The position numbers and the translations under genes are program-made. Under the pieces are notes generated by a model. It was not told the origin of the DNA. It made no database searches and saw only the letters and a list, made by a program, of their open reading frames with translations. This document shows positions 17,908-26,633 of a stretch of 64,000 bases of DNA, one piece after another; position 1 is the stretch's first letter; every line of letters starts with the position of its first letter. The DNA comes from Peptacetobacter hiranonis (lineage in GTDB: Bacteria > Bacillota > Clostridia > Peptostreptococcales > Peptostreptococcaceae). Where the stretch lies: positions 558,001 to 622,000 of the forward strand of contig NZ_CP036523.1 of the NCBI RefSeq assembly GCF_008151785.1, in the 5' to 3' direction.

Positions 17908-17957
17908 TACTGTCAAAAGAACACCTTTTAAAGGTGTTCTGTGGCAGTATTTTTTAT
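17908..17957 (+). terminator. Terminator after zinc-ribbon gene
   Basis: Long stem TACTG.C...GAACACCTTT / AAAGGTGTTC...GCAGTA followed by T6. A smaller hairpin (ACTGAC..GTCAGT) overlaps the gene end just upstream. Confidence 0.82.
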
Positions 17958-18507
17958 TACATAAAAAAACAAATAAATTATAATATTACTTAAAAAATAT
18001 TAATATATAAAAATAGATTAAAATTATAAAAAAATACACAAATATAGAAAAAATAAATCAAAATAGAAAATAAATTAAAATAATAAAATAAAAATAGCGA
18101 GCAGAATATTTTGATAAATAGTATAAATTTATTGATAATACTTCTATTATAGAAGGAGTATATAGAAAAGGTTAAAAAAGTAGCAAAAAAATACATTTAT
18201 TCTATACAAAAAAAGCATAAAAATTTGTGATTATGTAAATTAAACAAGCTATTTACAGTAAAAATAGCGCAATTTTATTCATAAATGATATAAATTATGT
18301 AAAAAATAATTTAATTAATATAAAAACACAATCATTTTAAGTTAAAATTAATTTATGCCAAATTAACTATATTGACACTTTAAAAAATATAGTTAAAATT
18401 ATAAGATATAAGGATAAGAAATTAGCTAATTTTTGTACAAGTAAAAATAATTTTAGTAAAAATTTAAACTAAAACAGTAGGTTTAGAGTAGGGGGAACAA
18501 ATACAAA
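17958..18507. other. AT-rich spacer upstream of TSUP 3
   Basis: About 550 bases with no credible gene. TTGACA at ~18372 is a possible -35, but the matching -10 is poor. GGGGGAAC serves as ribosome site for the next gene. Confidence 0.45.
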
Positions 18508-19431
18508 ATGGTAAATGCAATAAGAATAGTTTTTGCAGTACTGACAATAGCATATCTATCAGTGCTATTAAGAGATTTTAAACGTGCAAAGGATACAGGA
18601 CTTTTAGAAAAAGAAGAAGAAGGCTTTGGAAAAGCTGGAATAATAGGATTTATAGCAAACTTCGCAGATACTTTAGGGATTGGAGCATTTGCACCAATAG
18701 TTGCTATGTCAAAATTTACAAAAATGAAAATACACAATAAAGAAATACCAGCTATGTTAAACATAGGATGTTGTGCATCAGTAATGACAGAAGCATTTAT
18801 ATTCACAACAACAATAAAAGTAGATCCAACTACACTTATTGTTATGCTAGCAGCTGCTGGACTTGGTTCATATATAGGAGCAGGTATAATATCAAAAATG
18901 GACGAAAGAAAAGTTCAGCTAGTAATGGGAATAGCATTATTCATAACAGCTATATTAATGTTCCTAGGATTACCATGGATAGACTTAATGCCAGGTGGTG
19001 GAAATGAAATAGGATTAACAGGAACAAAACTAATAATAGGTGCTGTAGGAAACTTCATATTAGGAGCACTAATGACAGCAGGAATAGGATTATATGCACC
19101 ATGTATGGCGCTAGTATACTTCCTTGGAATGTCAGCAAAAGTTGCATACCCAATAATGATGGGATCTTGTGCAGTACTTATGCCAGTAGCTAGTATAAGA
19201 TTTATAAAAGAGGGCAACTACCCAAGAAAAGCTACATTAGGAATAGTAATATGTGGAGCTATCGGGGTTGTACTAGCAGCAACTTTAGTTAAAAACCTAC
19301 CTATGGATATAATGAAAGCCATAGTAGTTGTAGTAATACTTTACACTTCTTACAGCATGTTAGCACCACTTGCTAAAGCTAGAAAAGCTAAATTAGCAGA
19401 AGGAAATGCAACAGGAGTAGTAAACGAATAG
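18508..19431 (+). CDS. TSUP (TauE/SafE) family membrane transporter 3
   Basis: 307 residues. Closest in appearance to TSUP 1 (ADTLGIGAFAPIVAMSKFTKMK; MPGGGNEIGLTGTKLIIGAVGNFILGALMTAGIGLYAPCMALVYFLGMS). About eight membrane helices plus a short charged C-terminal tail. Substrate unknown. Confidence 0.82.
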   Translation: MVNAIRIVFAVLTIAYLSVLLRDFKRAKDTGLLEKEEEGFGKAGIIGFIANFADTLGIGAFAPIVAMSKFTKMKIHNKEIPAMLNIGCCASVMTEAFIFTTTIKVDPTTLIVMLAAAGLGSYIGAGIISKMDERKVQLVMGIALFITAILMFLGLPWIDLMPGGGNEIGLTGTKLIIGAVGNFILGALMTAGIGLYAPCMALVYFLGMSAKVAYPIMMGSCAVLMPVASIRFIKEGNYPRKATLGIVICGAIGVVLAATLVKNLPMDIMKAIVVVVILYTSYSMLAPLAKARKAKLAEGNATGVVNE

Positions 19432-19503
19432 ATATTATCAAAACAATAAACCTTATATAAAATTGTAAATGACTGAAATATTTTATAATAACTTTAAAAT
19501 CAA

Positions 19504-19558
19504 GAATGTGTCGCGTACTTTCCCAAAATATAGAAAGTATGCGGCACATTTTTATTTT
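19504..19558 (+). terminator. Terminator after TSUP 3
   Basis: TGTGTCGCGTACTTTC / GAAAGTATGCGGCACA stem followed by a T-rich tract. Confidence 0.85.
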
Positions 19559-19709
19559 TTGTCAGGAAAACATTTCTTAAATTCATTTCAATCAAAAAAA
19601 TATATAATAATAAAAATCACTCAAAAATAATAAAAAAATAAATATTAAAAAGTATCGAAATACTTCAAAAAAACGATTTTTACAACGTAAATAATAATAT
19701 AAAATTATG

Positions 19710-19944
19710 AATAAAATATTGCAAAGAATAAAAAGCTTGTTTACTAAATAACCCAAATTTATGGTGTCATAAATGTAACTTATGTTAAAAAGTGAAAATA
19801 AAATGAAATTATTCAGAAAAATTAAAATAATATAAAAAATAATTAAAAATATTACAAATAAATGGTGATTATATTAAGATAATAAATAAAAATTGTCTGA
19901 AAAAGAAATAAAATATTGCAAAAGATAAAGATGCTTGTTATAAT
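19710..19944 (+). promoter_or_regulatory. Tandem promoter-like repeats upstream of TSUP 4
   Basis: A ~33-base segment occurs twice in direct orientation (19710-19743 and 19907-19941). The second copy contains TTGCAA (19916) -17 bp- TATAAT (19939-19944), a good vegetative promoter. The first has the same -35 but a degenerate -10 (TACTAA). Between and around them the DNA is gene-free. Confidence 0.6.
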
Positions 19945-20117
19945 AATAACTTGAAAAGGGAAAACAATATCTACAGGTTTAAGTAATTGATAATAAAAAG
20001 CTATAAAACCTGTAAAAAAGGAAAATTTGCTTGAGTAAATTAAATTTATATTAGTAAAAAAAGAGAAATAAACCGAGAACAAAAAACAAACTAAAAAATT
20101 AAAAAAGGAGAATTAAA

Positions 20118-21029
20118 ATGGCAACTCTAATAAGAATAATGTTAATCGGATTTACATCTATGTTCGCTGTAGTTTTTGGTAAAGATTTCAAAAAGACTAA
20201 AGACGCAAATCAGCTAGAAAACGAAAGTTTCAAAAAATCAGGAGCAATAGGATTTGTAGCTAACTTTGCAGATACTCTAGGAATAGGTTCTTTCGCAATA
20301 GTTGTAGCTATGTCAAAAGCATTAAAATTAAATGTAAAAGACAAACACATACCAGGGATGCTTAACGTATCATGTACAATACCAGCAGTTTTAGAAGCGC
20401 TTATATTCATAACATCAGTTAAGGTTAATCCAATAACACTTTTATCACTTCTAATAGCAGCTGCAGCAGGTTCTGTAATAGGAGCTAAAATAATATCAAA
20501 ACTTGACGAATCAATAGTTCAGATAGTTATGGGTGTTGCTTTATTCATAACAGGAATAGTAATGTTCTGCGGATTACCATGGATAAACTTAATGCCAGGT
20601 GGTGGAACTGCACTAGGATTAAACGGAACAAAATTAATAATAGGTATAGTTGGTAACTTCATACTTGGAGCATTAATGACAGCAGGAATCGGACTATACG
20701 CACCATGTATGGCAATGCTTTACCTTTTAGGAATGTCAGAAAGAGCTGCATACCCAATAATGATGGGTTCTTGTGCGATGTTACTTCCATTCTCAGGTAT
20801 GGAATTTATAAAAGAAGGTCAGTACCCAAGAAAATCTTCACTAGGAATAACAATAGGTGGTATATTTGGTGTGCTAATAGCAGCATTCATAGTTAAGAGT
20901 CTACCAATAAACATACTAAAAGTTTTAGTAATATGTGTAATATTCTACACAGCAACAACAATGTTAAAAGCAGGTTTAACAAAATTAAAAGAAAACAGAG
21001 CTGGAAGTATGGATTTAAATGTAGACTAG
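20118..21029 (+). CDS. TSUP (TauE/SafE) family membrane transporter 4
   Basis: 303 residues, fourth paralog (ADTLGIGSFAIVVAMSKALKLN; GLYAPCMAMLYLLGMSERAAYP; MMGSCAMLLPFSGMEF). About eight membrane segments. Long 5' leader (~165 bases) containing a hairpin ACAGGTTT/AAACCTGT. AAGGAG ribosome site. Substrate unknown. Confidence 0.82.
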   Translation: MATLIRIMLIGFTSMFAVVFGKDFKKTKDANQLENESFKKSGAIGFVANFADTLGIGSFAIVVAMSKALKLNVKDKHIPGMLNVSCTIPAVLEALIFITSVKVNPITLLSLLIAAAAGSVIGAKIISKLDESIVQIVMGVALFITGIVMFCGLPWINLMPGGGTALGLNGTKLIIGIVGNFILGALMTAGIGLYAPCMAMLYLLGMSERAAYPIMMGSCAMLLPFSGMEFIKEGQYPRKSSLGITIGGIFGVLIAAFIVKSLPINILKVLVICVIFYTATTMLKAGLTKLKENRAGSMDLNVD

Positions 21030-21060
21030 TATAAAAATTAATATATATTTATTGTGGAAA

Positions 21061-21097
21061 AGAGGGCTTTTGCGTTAATGCAAAGGTCCTTTTTTGA
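21061..21097 (+). terminator. Terminator after TSUP 4
   Basis: AGGGCTTTTGC / GCAAAGGTCCT stem then T6. Confidence 0.85.
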
Positions 21098-21322
21098 ATT
21101 TAAAAAATACTGAAAAATCAAGCAATATCTTTTTATTTTTAAATTAAAAAAAGTATTGAATAGTTTAGGAATAGGGACTATAATCTATCATATGGAAGTA
21201 AAATAAATTAGGTTATTACAGTTTATGTCCTTTATGATAAGGGATAATTATTTTTGGGGGTCCTTATTATATAAGGGCTATTTATTATTAATATTTTAAA
21301 AAGGGTTAAAGAGGTGAATGTT

Positions 21323-21892
21323 GTGAAAAAAGTATTATTTCATTTAGCTGATGAAGATGAGAAGCTTAACGGCAATGGAATTGATTTTCTTTTAAAACAT
21401 CTTGACTACAGTATAGGTGAAAAAGTACTACTTGTAGGAGATATCGGTCGTTTAGGGAAAGAGCTAAGATTAAGCGGGTTAAACGTAACAATACTTGAAG
21501 ATTCAGATTATGAAGATATGTGCTATTCTCTAGTGCACAATGAAAACTGCGATTTTGTAAAAGGAAAATTAGAATATCTTCCTTTTGAAGACAATTATTT
21601 TAGCAAGGTTATTGTTCTTGAACAGTTTAACCATACTAGCAACTATGAAAAGGCGTCTTCAGAAATAAGCAGGGTTCTAAAAAATAATGGGGAGCTTATA
21701 CTTGAAGATCTTAATATGGATAATATAAAAAATAAGATGAAATATTTAAAGAGAAGAATATGTGGTCTTTGTGCAAATCACTGTAATCCAAGTGATATAA
21801 AAAGAATATTCTCTAATTTAAGATTTGATGGGGTAATGGAAGATTTCGAAAGCAAGAGATATGTTTATGTAGCTAGAAAAAGAATGTTATAA
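21323..21892 (+). CDS. Class I SAM-dependent methyltransferase-like protein
   Basis: 189 residues. VLLVGDIGRLGKELRLSGLNVTILED resembles motif I and the acidic strand-2 end of SAM methyltransferases, and LPFEDNYFSKVIVLEQFNH resembles motif IV. The glycine-rich loop is degenerate. GTG start chosen for GAGGTG six bases upstream. Two Cys in a CGLCANHC segment might bind metal. Substrate unknown. Confidence 0.6.
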   Translation: MKKVLFHLADEDEKLNGNGIDFLLKHLDYSIGEKVLLVGDIGRLGKELRLSGLNVTILEDSDYEDMCYSLVHNENCDFVKGKLEYLPFEDNYFSKVIVLEQFNHTSNYEKASSEISRVLKNNGELILEDLNMDNIKNKMKYLKRRICGLCANHCNPSDIKRIFSNLRFDGVMEDFESKRYVYVARKRML

Positions 21893-21965
21893 TTCTTAGG
21901 CTATAAAATATTTTGAAAGCAACATTAATAGAATGTAAAAAATATAATAGAATGATATAATTAAT

Positions 21966-21996
21966 AGGTCTGGCAGTTTATGCCAGGCCTATTTTA
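21966..21996 (+). terminator. Terminator before small membrane gene
   Basis: AGGTCTGGCA / TGCCAGGCCT hairpin then ATTTTA. Confidence 0.75.
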
Positions 21997-22014
21997 GAAT
22001 AGGGAGATGATTTT

Positions 22015-22188
22015 TTGATAAACTACGAGATAGTATTTGTCGTTCTTCTGTTTATGGTCCTTGTATCAATTCAGTTTACTTTGAACAAAATTTACGTAGA
22101 ATTGAAGGATATTAAGAGAATGATGAAGAACAAGGAACTAGAAGAAATAACAGAAAATGAAAAGAAATTTGACTCATTTAGATTTTAA
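22015..22188 (+). CDS. Small single-pass membrane protein
   Basis: 57 residues from a TTG start preceded by AGGGAGATGA: NYEIVFVVLLFMVLVSIQF forms one membrane helix, followed by a charged, probably helical cytoplasmic tail (KDIKRMMKNKELEEITENEKKF). Not recognised. It sits in a ~360-base gap before cdsR and may be co-transcribed with it. Confidence 0.6.
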   Translation: MINYEIVFVVLLFMVLVSIQFTLNKIYVELKDIKRMMKNKELEEITENEKKFDSFRF

Positions 22189-22249
22189 AATAATATATAT
22201 GAAGATATTTGAATATACACTCACAATTTAGAAAGGATAGGTAATTGTT

Positions 22250-24013
22250 ATGAAGATTGAGCTAGGTTATATAAAAAATGATATACAAAATATAGCAGAT
22301 GCAATAGAAACTGTATTAAAAATAGATGTAACAATAGTAGACGAAAATCTTATCAGAATTGCGGGTACTGGGAAATATATAAGTAAGATTGGCGAGCAAA
22401 TAGACGGATATGCTTTTAAGAAGTCGTTGCAGGACGGAGAGGTAATAGTTATAGATAATCCAAAAGTTAGCCCTATTTGCAAGGAGTGTTGTAGAGCGGG
22501 AAATTGTAACGAGTTTGGGGAAATATGTTGTCCTATAGTCTGTGACGGGAAATCTTACGGTGTGATAGGTCTTATAGCATTCTCTGAGGAGCAGAGAAAG
22601 ATAATTGAAACTAATAGCGATGGAATGGTAAATTTCCTTACGAGAATGGCAGATTTATTGTCTGGGAAATTAAAAGCAGCTATAAAATCTTATGAACTCG
22701 ATATTGAAAAGAAGAAGCTTGAGACTTTGGTAGACGGTATGGATAAGTCTGTTGTGTCTATAGATGTCGATGGCAGAATTGATAGATACAATTTAAAGTT
22801 TAAAAAGATGTTCAATATAAAGGACGATATTACAGGGAAGATTATTTTTGATATTTTTAAATTTATCAAAATTCCAGATAAGTATAGAAAGGGACACTCT
22901 TTTAGTGCGAGCTTTAGCTACAAGGGTGGAGGAAAGTCTATTAAAGGTATCTACAATATGAGCAGGATTGAGCTTAATGGCGAGATTAAAGGGTATGTTA
23001 TAGACTTTACCGATAAAAAAGAAGCTATTAAAAACTACAACAAGATGAATAAAGATAGAAGTATAATGATTGATAATATAATCGGCGAAAGTGAGTCGAT
23101 TAAAAAGGTCAAGAAAGAGACGATTATGGCAGCTCAGTCTGTGTCTACAGTTCTTATAACTGGGGAGAGTGGGACAGGTAAGGAGCTGTTTGCCAGAGCA
23201 ATACACAACCACAGCAAAAGAGCTGAGTATCCATTTATTGCAGTAAACTGTGCAGCTATTCCAGATAATTTGCTAGAAAGTGAGCTATTTGGATACGAGG
23301 AAGGTGCATTTACTGGTGCTAGAAAAGGTGGGAAATTAGGTATGTTTGAAATTGCCCACAAGGGAAGCTTGTTTTTAGATGAGATTGGGGATATGAGCTT
23401 GCATCTTCAGTCAAAGCTTCTTAGAGTACTTCAGGAGAAGGAAGTGAATAAAATTGGTGCGAAGTCTAATATTGAGATAGATGTTAGGATAATTGCAGCT
23501 ACTAATAAGGATCTTGAGAGTATGGTTAGAGAGGGTACGTTTAGGGAGGATTTATACTACAGGCTAAATGTAATCCCTATAAAGCTACCAAGTCTTTCTC
23601 AGAGAAAGGGAGATATTCCGCTTCTTATAGATTATATGATTAAAGAATATTCTATAAAGCTAGAGAAGAGTGTAGAGGGAATAGATGAAATTGCACTGGA
23701 TAGGATGCAAAGGTACGGTTGGCCAGGAAATGTTAGAGAGCTTCAAAATAGTATTGAGTATAGTGTAAATATGGCTCAGGGTAGCGAGATTACAGTCGAT
23801 GTTCTTCCAAAGTCTATTCTGGAGTATGAGGAGAAGTTTGAGGAAGATGAGACTTCTGCTATAGAGACGTTGGAGGATCTTGAGAAGAGAGAGATACAGA
23901 AGGCGTTGAAAAGATATGGAGTATATAAAAAAGACAAAGAATTGGCGGCAAAGGCCCTAGGAATATCGAGGGCAACTCTTTATAGAAAAATTGAAAAGTA
24001 TGGAATTAAGTAA
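22250..24013 (+). CDS. cdsR: CdsR-like sigma-54-dependent activator of cysteine desulfidase
   Basis: 587 residues. N-terminal sensor (~1-145) with a cysteine cluster ([25 protein letters not shown]) suited to thiol/FeS sensing, a PAS-like domain (~155-265), an AAA+ domain with Walker A GESGTGKE (305-312) and GAFTGA, and a Fis-type helix-turn-helix ([20 protein letters not shown]). In C. difficile CdsR with SigL activates cdsB. The next gene here is a CdsB homolog with a canonical -24/-12 promoter, which supports the name. The last ~13 codons are in the arm of a palindrome. Confidence 0.78.
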   Translation: MKIELGYIKNDIQNIADAIETVLKIDVTIVDENLIRIAGTGKYISKIGEQIDGYAFKKSLQDGEVIVIDNPKVSPICKECCRAGNCNEFGEICCPIVCDGKSYGVIGLIAFSEEQRKIIETNSDGMVNFLTRMADLLSGKLKAAIKSYELDIEKKKLETLVDGMDKSVVSIDVDGRIDRYNLKFKKMFNIKDDITGKIIFDIFKFIKIPDKYRKGHSFSASFSYKGGGKSIKGIYNMSRIELNGEIKGYVIDFTDKKEAIKNYNKMNKDRSIMIDNIIGESESIKKVKKETIMAAQSVSTVLITGESGTGKELFARAIHNHSKRAEYPFIAVNCAAIPDNLLESELFGYEEGAFTGARKGGKLGMFEIAHKGSLFLDEIGDMSLHLQSKLLRVLQEKEVNKIGAKSNIEIDVRIIAATNKDLESMVREGTFREDLYYRLNVIPIKLPSLSQRKGDIPLLIDYMIKEYSIKLEKSVEGIDEIALDRMQRYGWPGNVRELQNSIEYSVNMAQGSEITVDVLPKSILEYEEKFEEDETSAIETLEDLEKREIQKALKRYGVYKKDKELAAKALGISRATLYRKIEKYGIK

Positions 24014-24180
24014 CGAAGAATGAATATAATAATTCACTCTCCAGACTCAGTCATCACAAGGGTATCTCATCAGAGATGAAATACCGCAGTGATGACTTCA
24101 TATTGTCGAGTGAGATTATTATATTTCATTCTTAGGTATACTAATTCCATAAGTTTTCAATTTTGGTTATAAAGAAGTTG
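23973..24180 (+). repeat. Gene-tail palindrome 2 (cdsR)
   Basis: Left arm 23973-24038 (the last cdsR codons, stop and trailer); core 24039-24108, beginning CTCCAGACTC and ending ATTGTCG, with an inner stem GTCATCAC/GTGATGAC; right arm 24109-24180, an inverted copy of the left arm into the coding end. The core is nearly identical to the one after cdsB, but the arms are unrelated to that locus. Confidence 0.85.
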
Positions 24181-24257
24181 CTTATATGGGAGTAGATAAA
24201 GTAAAATGTTTTCGAATTTATTGAGAGCGCTAATCATAATGAACCCTTTTCTACAGT

Positions 24258-24295
24258 AATTCCACATGTTTTCAATTTTAGTTATAAAGAAGTTG
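24258..24295 (-). repeat. Extra inverted copy of the cdsR 3' end
   Basis: This ~38-base segment repeats 24143-24180 in direct orientation, with a few mismatches. It is therefore a second inverted copy of the coding end of cdsR (Y..KIE..). It shows no core of its own. Confidence 0.7.
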
Positions 24296-24385
24296 TCCTT
24301 TGGAAAGAGATGAAGTTGGAGAAGTTTGTTTTTTAGGTTAATGTGAGAGTAGTTTTAGAGCAGTTTGTTTATATTTATATATATA

Positions 24386-24425
24386 TTCTCATTTTGAGAT
24401 TATTTCTCAAAATGAGATTTTTTTA
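24386..24425 (+). terminator. Hairpin with T-run upstream of cdsB
   Basis: TCTCATTTTGAGA / TCTCAAAATGAGA then T7. It isolates cdsB from upstream readthrough. Confidence 0.78.
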
Positions 24426-24557
24426 TACCTAAAATGAGAAAAAATATTTTTTGAAAAGTTGATAATAAATATTTTTGAGATGATAATTTTAAAAAATAAT
24501 AGGTTTAAAGCTAGTTATATAGCCAAGTGTAAAGTTTTATGAAGGTGTTTTTTCAAC

Positions 24558-24577
24558 TTTGGCACGAGATATGCTTA
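24558..24577 (+). promoter_or_regulatory. Sigma-54 (-24/-12) promoter of cdsB
   Basis: TTTGGCACGAGATATGCTTA: TTGGCAC is a perfect -24 element, and GG and GC are 10 bases apart. It lies about 120 bases before cdsB. Confidence 0.9.
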
Positions 24578-24698
24578 TTATATATGGCGTGTAAAGGGTT
24601 ATTAGATAATCCAAATGTATGAACAGAAATTTATTTAGAACTATTTAGAAATTTGCTATTGAAATACGAGAGATATTAGATTATATGGAGGGTGTACG

Positions 24699-26006
24699 AT
24701 GAGAGATATAAGAAATGAATTAGTTGAAATGTTAAGAAATGAAGTTAAGCCAGCAGTTGGATGTACAGAACCAGTTGCATTAGCTTTAGCTTGTGCAAAA
24801 GCTAAGGAACTTTTAGGTGAAGAAGTTATAGATAATAAGATGTTAGTAAGTAACAATATATTCAAAAACGGAATGGGTGTTGGTATACCAGGAAGTAAGA
24901 TATTAGGATTAAAAGTTGCAGCTTGTATGGGTATAGTTGGTGGAAAATCTGCGGACGGATTAAGCGTTCTTGAAGGTTTAACTGAAGAAGAAGTTAGAGA
25001 ATCAGAAAAATATTTAGAAGAACATACTATATCAGTAGAGCCAACTGACTCAGCTGATAAGATATACTTAGAAGTTATGTTAAAAGGTGCTAATCATGAA
25101 GTATTAGTTAAGATAAGAGGAAGACACGATAACTTTACATATCTTGCAAAAGATGGAGAAGTTATATTAGATAATGAACCAAAAGAAGAAGTTGTAGCTG
25201 ATGGTGCAAAAGAAGAAAGAAAAGAAACTTTAATGGACAATGCTACAGTTGCTGAAATAGTTGACAACGTAGAAAAAATGGACTTTGAAGATATAAAATT
25301 CCTTCTTGACGGTATAACAATGAACAGAGCTATGGCAGAAGTTGGTTTAAGAGAAAAAACTGGTGTTGGTACTGGTTTTGGAATTAAAGAAGCTATAAAA
25401 GCTGGAGAATTAGGTGATGACCTTGTAAACTACGCAATGATGCTTACATCAGCAGCTTCAGATGCTAGAATGTCAGGTGTTAAGATGCCAGTTATGAGTT
25501 CAAACGGAAGTGGTAACCACGGTTTAACAGCAATACTTCCAATAGCTGCATACAACGAAAGAAATCCTCAGAGTGATGAAAGAGTTGCTAGAGCTTTAGC
25601 AATATCTCACTTAATAACTGCATACATCAAAAACTTCACAGGTAGATTATCTCCAATGTGTGGATGTGGTGTTGCAGCTGCAATAGGATGTACAGCAGGT
25701 CTTTCTTGGTTAATGGATGCTGAACAGTCTCAGATAGAAGGAGCTATGGAAAATATGATAGCTAACTTAAGTGGTATGATATGTGACGGTGCAAAACCAG
25801 GATGTGCTTGTAAATTAGCTACAGCATCTTCTGCAGCAGTTCAGAATGCTATACTTGCTAAGAGAGGATGTATAGTTCCAGGACTTAATGGTATAGTTGG
25901 TAGATCTGTTGATGAAAGTGTTAGAGCATTAGGATGCGTTGGAGATGAAGGAATGTCTGTAACTGACAACGTAATACTTGATGTTATGAATGAAATGAAT
26001 AAATAA
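24699..26006 (+). CDS. cdsB: CdsB-like L-cysteine desulfidase (UPF0597/serine dehydratase-alpha fold)
   Basis: 435 residues. Conserved cysteines in GCTEPVALALA, SPMCGCGVAAAIGC and DGAKPGCACKLA fit the [4Fe-4S] desulfidase family related to serine dehydratase. The reaction is cysteine to pyruvate, ammonia and sulfide. Placed behind cdsR and a sigma-54 promoter, it should be induced by cysteine. GGAGGG ribosome site. Other members of the family are named CyuA/YhaM; a different thiol amino acid cannot be excluded. Confidence 0.83.
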   Translation: MRDIRNELVEMLRNEVKPAVGCTEPVALALACAKAKELLGEEVIDNKMLVSNNIFKNGMGVGIPGSKILGLKVAACMGIVGGKSADGLSVLEGLTEEEVRESEKYLEEHTISVEPTDSADKIYLEVMLKGANHEVLVKIRGRHDNFTYLAKDGEVILDNEPKEEVVADGAKEERKETLMDNATVAEIVDNVEKMDFEDIKFLLDGITMNRAMAEVGLREKTGVGTGFGIKEAIKAGELGDDLVNYAMMLTSAASDARMSGVKMPVMSSNGSGNHGLTAILPIAAYNERNPQSDERVARALAISHLITAYIKNFTGRLSPMCGCGVAAAIGCTAGLSWLMDAEQSQIEGAMENMIANLSGMICDGAKPGCACKLATASSAAVQNAILAKRGCIVPGLNGIVGRSVDESVRALGCVGDEGMSVTDNVILDVMNEMNK

Positions 26007-26279
26007 GCCTTTAAATAATCTTAAAATATAATTTTCAAAAATGCCGTATCGATTTTCGATGCGGTATTTTTATTTGGTGAGGTGTGCGATAGAAACAACC
26101 TTCTCTCCAGACTCAGTCATCACAAGGGTATCTCATCAGAGATGAAATACCGCAGTGCTGCCTTCGTATTGTCGAGTGAGGTTGTTTTCTATCGCACACT
26201 TTTGGTAAAAATAGCAATCGAAAATCGATACTGGATATTTTGGAATTATGCTTGTAAGAATTATTTAAAGGCTTATTTT
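26001..26279 (+). repeat. Gene-tail palindrome 3 (cdsB)
   Basis: Left arm 26001-26102 (last codon, stop, native terminator and trailer of cdsB); core 26103-26174 (CTCCAGACTC...ATTGTCG); right arm 26175-26279, an inverted copy running back to AAGCCTTTAAATAAT at the cdsB stop. Among the longest of the nine. The right arm ends where a toxin remnant begins. Confidence 0.9.
26041..26072 (+). terminator. Native cdsB terminator
   Basis: ATGCCGTATCGA / TCGATGCGGTAT hairpin then T5. The same hairpin reappears, diverged and inverted, in the right arm of the palindrome (near 26208-26240). Confidence 0.8.
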
Positions 26280-26293
26280 GCGTCGGGAAGTAT

Positions 26294-26383
26294 ATGACAA
26301 AAAAAGTAAAAAACCACCAGACTATTGGACGTAGTGGTGGTTTTACTATTGCTTTAAAACTTAGTTTAAAAAAAGAAAAATAA
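26294..26383 (+). pseudogene. Remnant of a type I toxin gene (C-terminal half)
   Basis: It encodes ...KKVKNHQTIGRSGGFTIALKLSLKKEK, matching the C-terminal half of the two intact toxins at 27346 and 28599. The hydrophobic N-terminal half and ribosome site are missing; an in-frame stop lies just upstream, at 26255. It abuts the right arm of the cdsB palindrome. Confidence 0.7.
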
Positions 26384-26416
26384 CCAAGTTATCTTCTAAA
26401 AGTTATTCTTACCTCT
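26303..26416 (-). ncRNA. Antisense RNA (antitoxin-like) of the remnant toxin locus
   Basis: On the minus strand TACAAT (26428-26423) is preceded 17 bases upstream by TGGCTC, as at the 28.8 kb locus. The predicted ~110-base transcript ends at a hairpin AACCACCACTA../..TGGTGGTT followed by T7, inside the toxin remnant. Promoter and terminator survive although the toxin does not. Confidence 0.55.
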
Positions 26417-26571
26417 TTTTATATTGTACCATATTAAAAAGAATAGAGCCACTTTTTGAAAGTTTTTAACTTGAAAATATTATTAACTAGAGAATATTTG
26501 TGAAATTAAGGAAAAAATTAAATAAGTAGATTTATCTAAGTTATTATAGATAGCATTTTTCTATTAAACTA

Positions 26572-26600
26572 TTGAAAATACTCAATAATTCGTATAAAAT
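26572..26600 (+). promoter_or_regulatory. hpt promoter
   Basis: TTGAAA (26572) -17 bp- TAAAAT (26595-26600), 34 bases before the hpt start. Confidence 0.65.
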
Positions 26601-26633
26601 AATCTGTATAACAAAAGAATCGGAGGCCAGAAA

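Noticed and set aside
16220-17960. Exact ends of the IS91-like element
   Set aside because: The family lacks inverted repeats and target duplications; I could not place boundaries from one copy, so only the transposase is annotated.
19710-19941. Two direct repeats before TSUP 4 as a CRISPR-like array
   Set aside because: Only two imperfect copies, spacing ~200 bases, and the repeat contains promoter elements.
24039-26174. The two long cores as an ordinary MITE or IS-end pair flanking cdsB
   Set aside because: Both cores have the same orientation, there are no target duplications, and seven other copies have different inner loops and locus-derived arms.
26082-26297. Apparent 71-codon reading frame across the cdsB palindrome
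   Set aside because: It runs through the repeat core and inverted arm, has no ribosome site, and resembles no protein.
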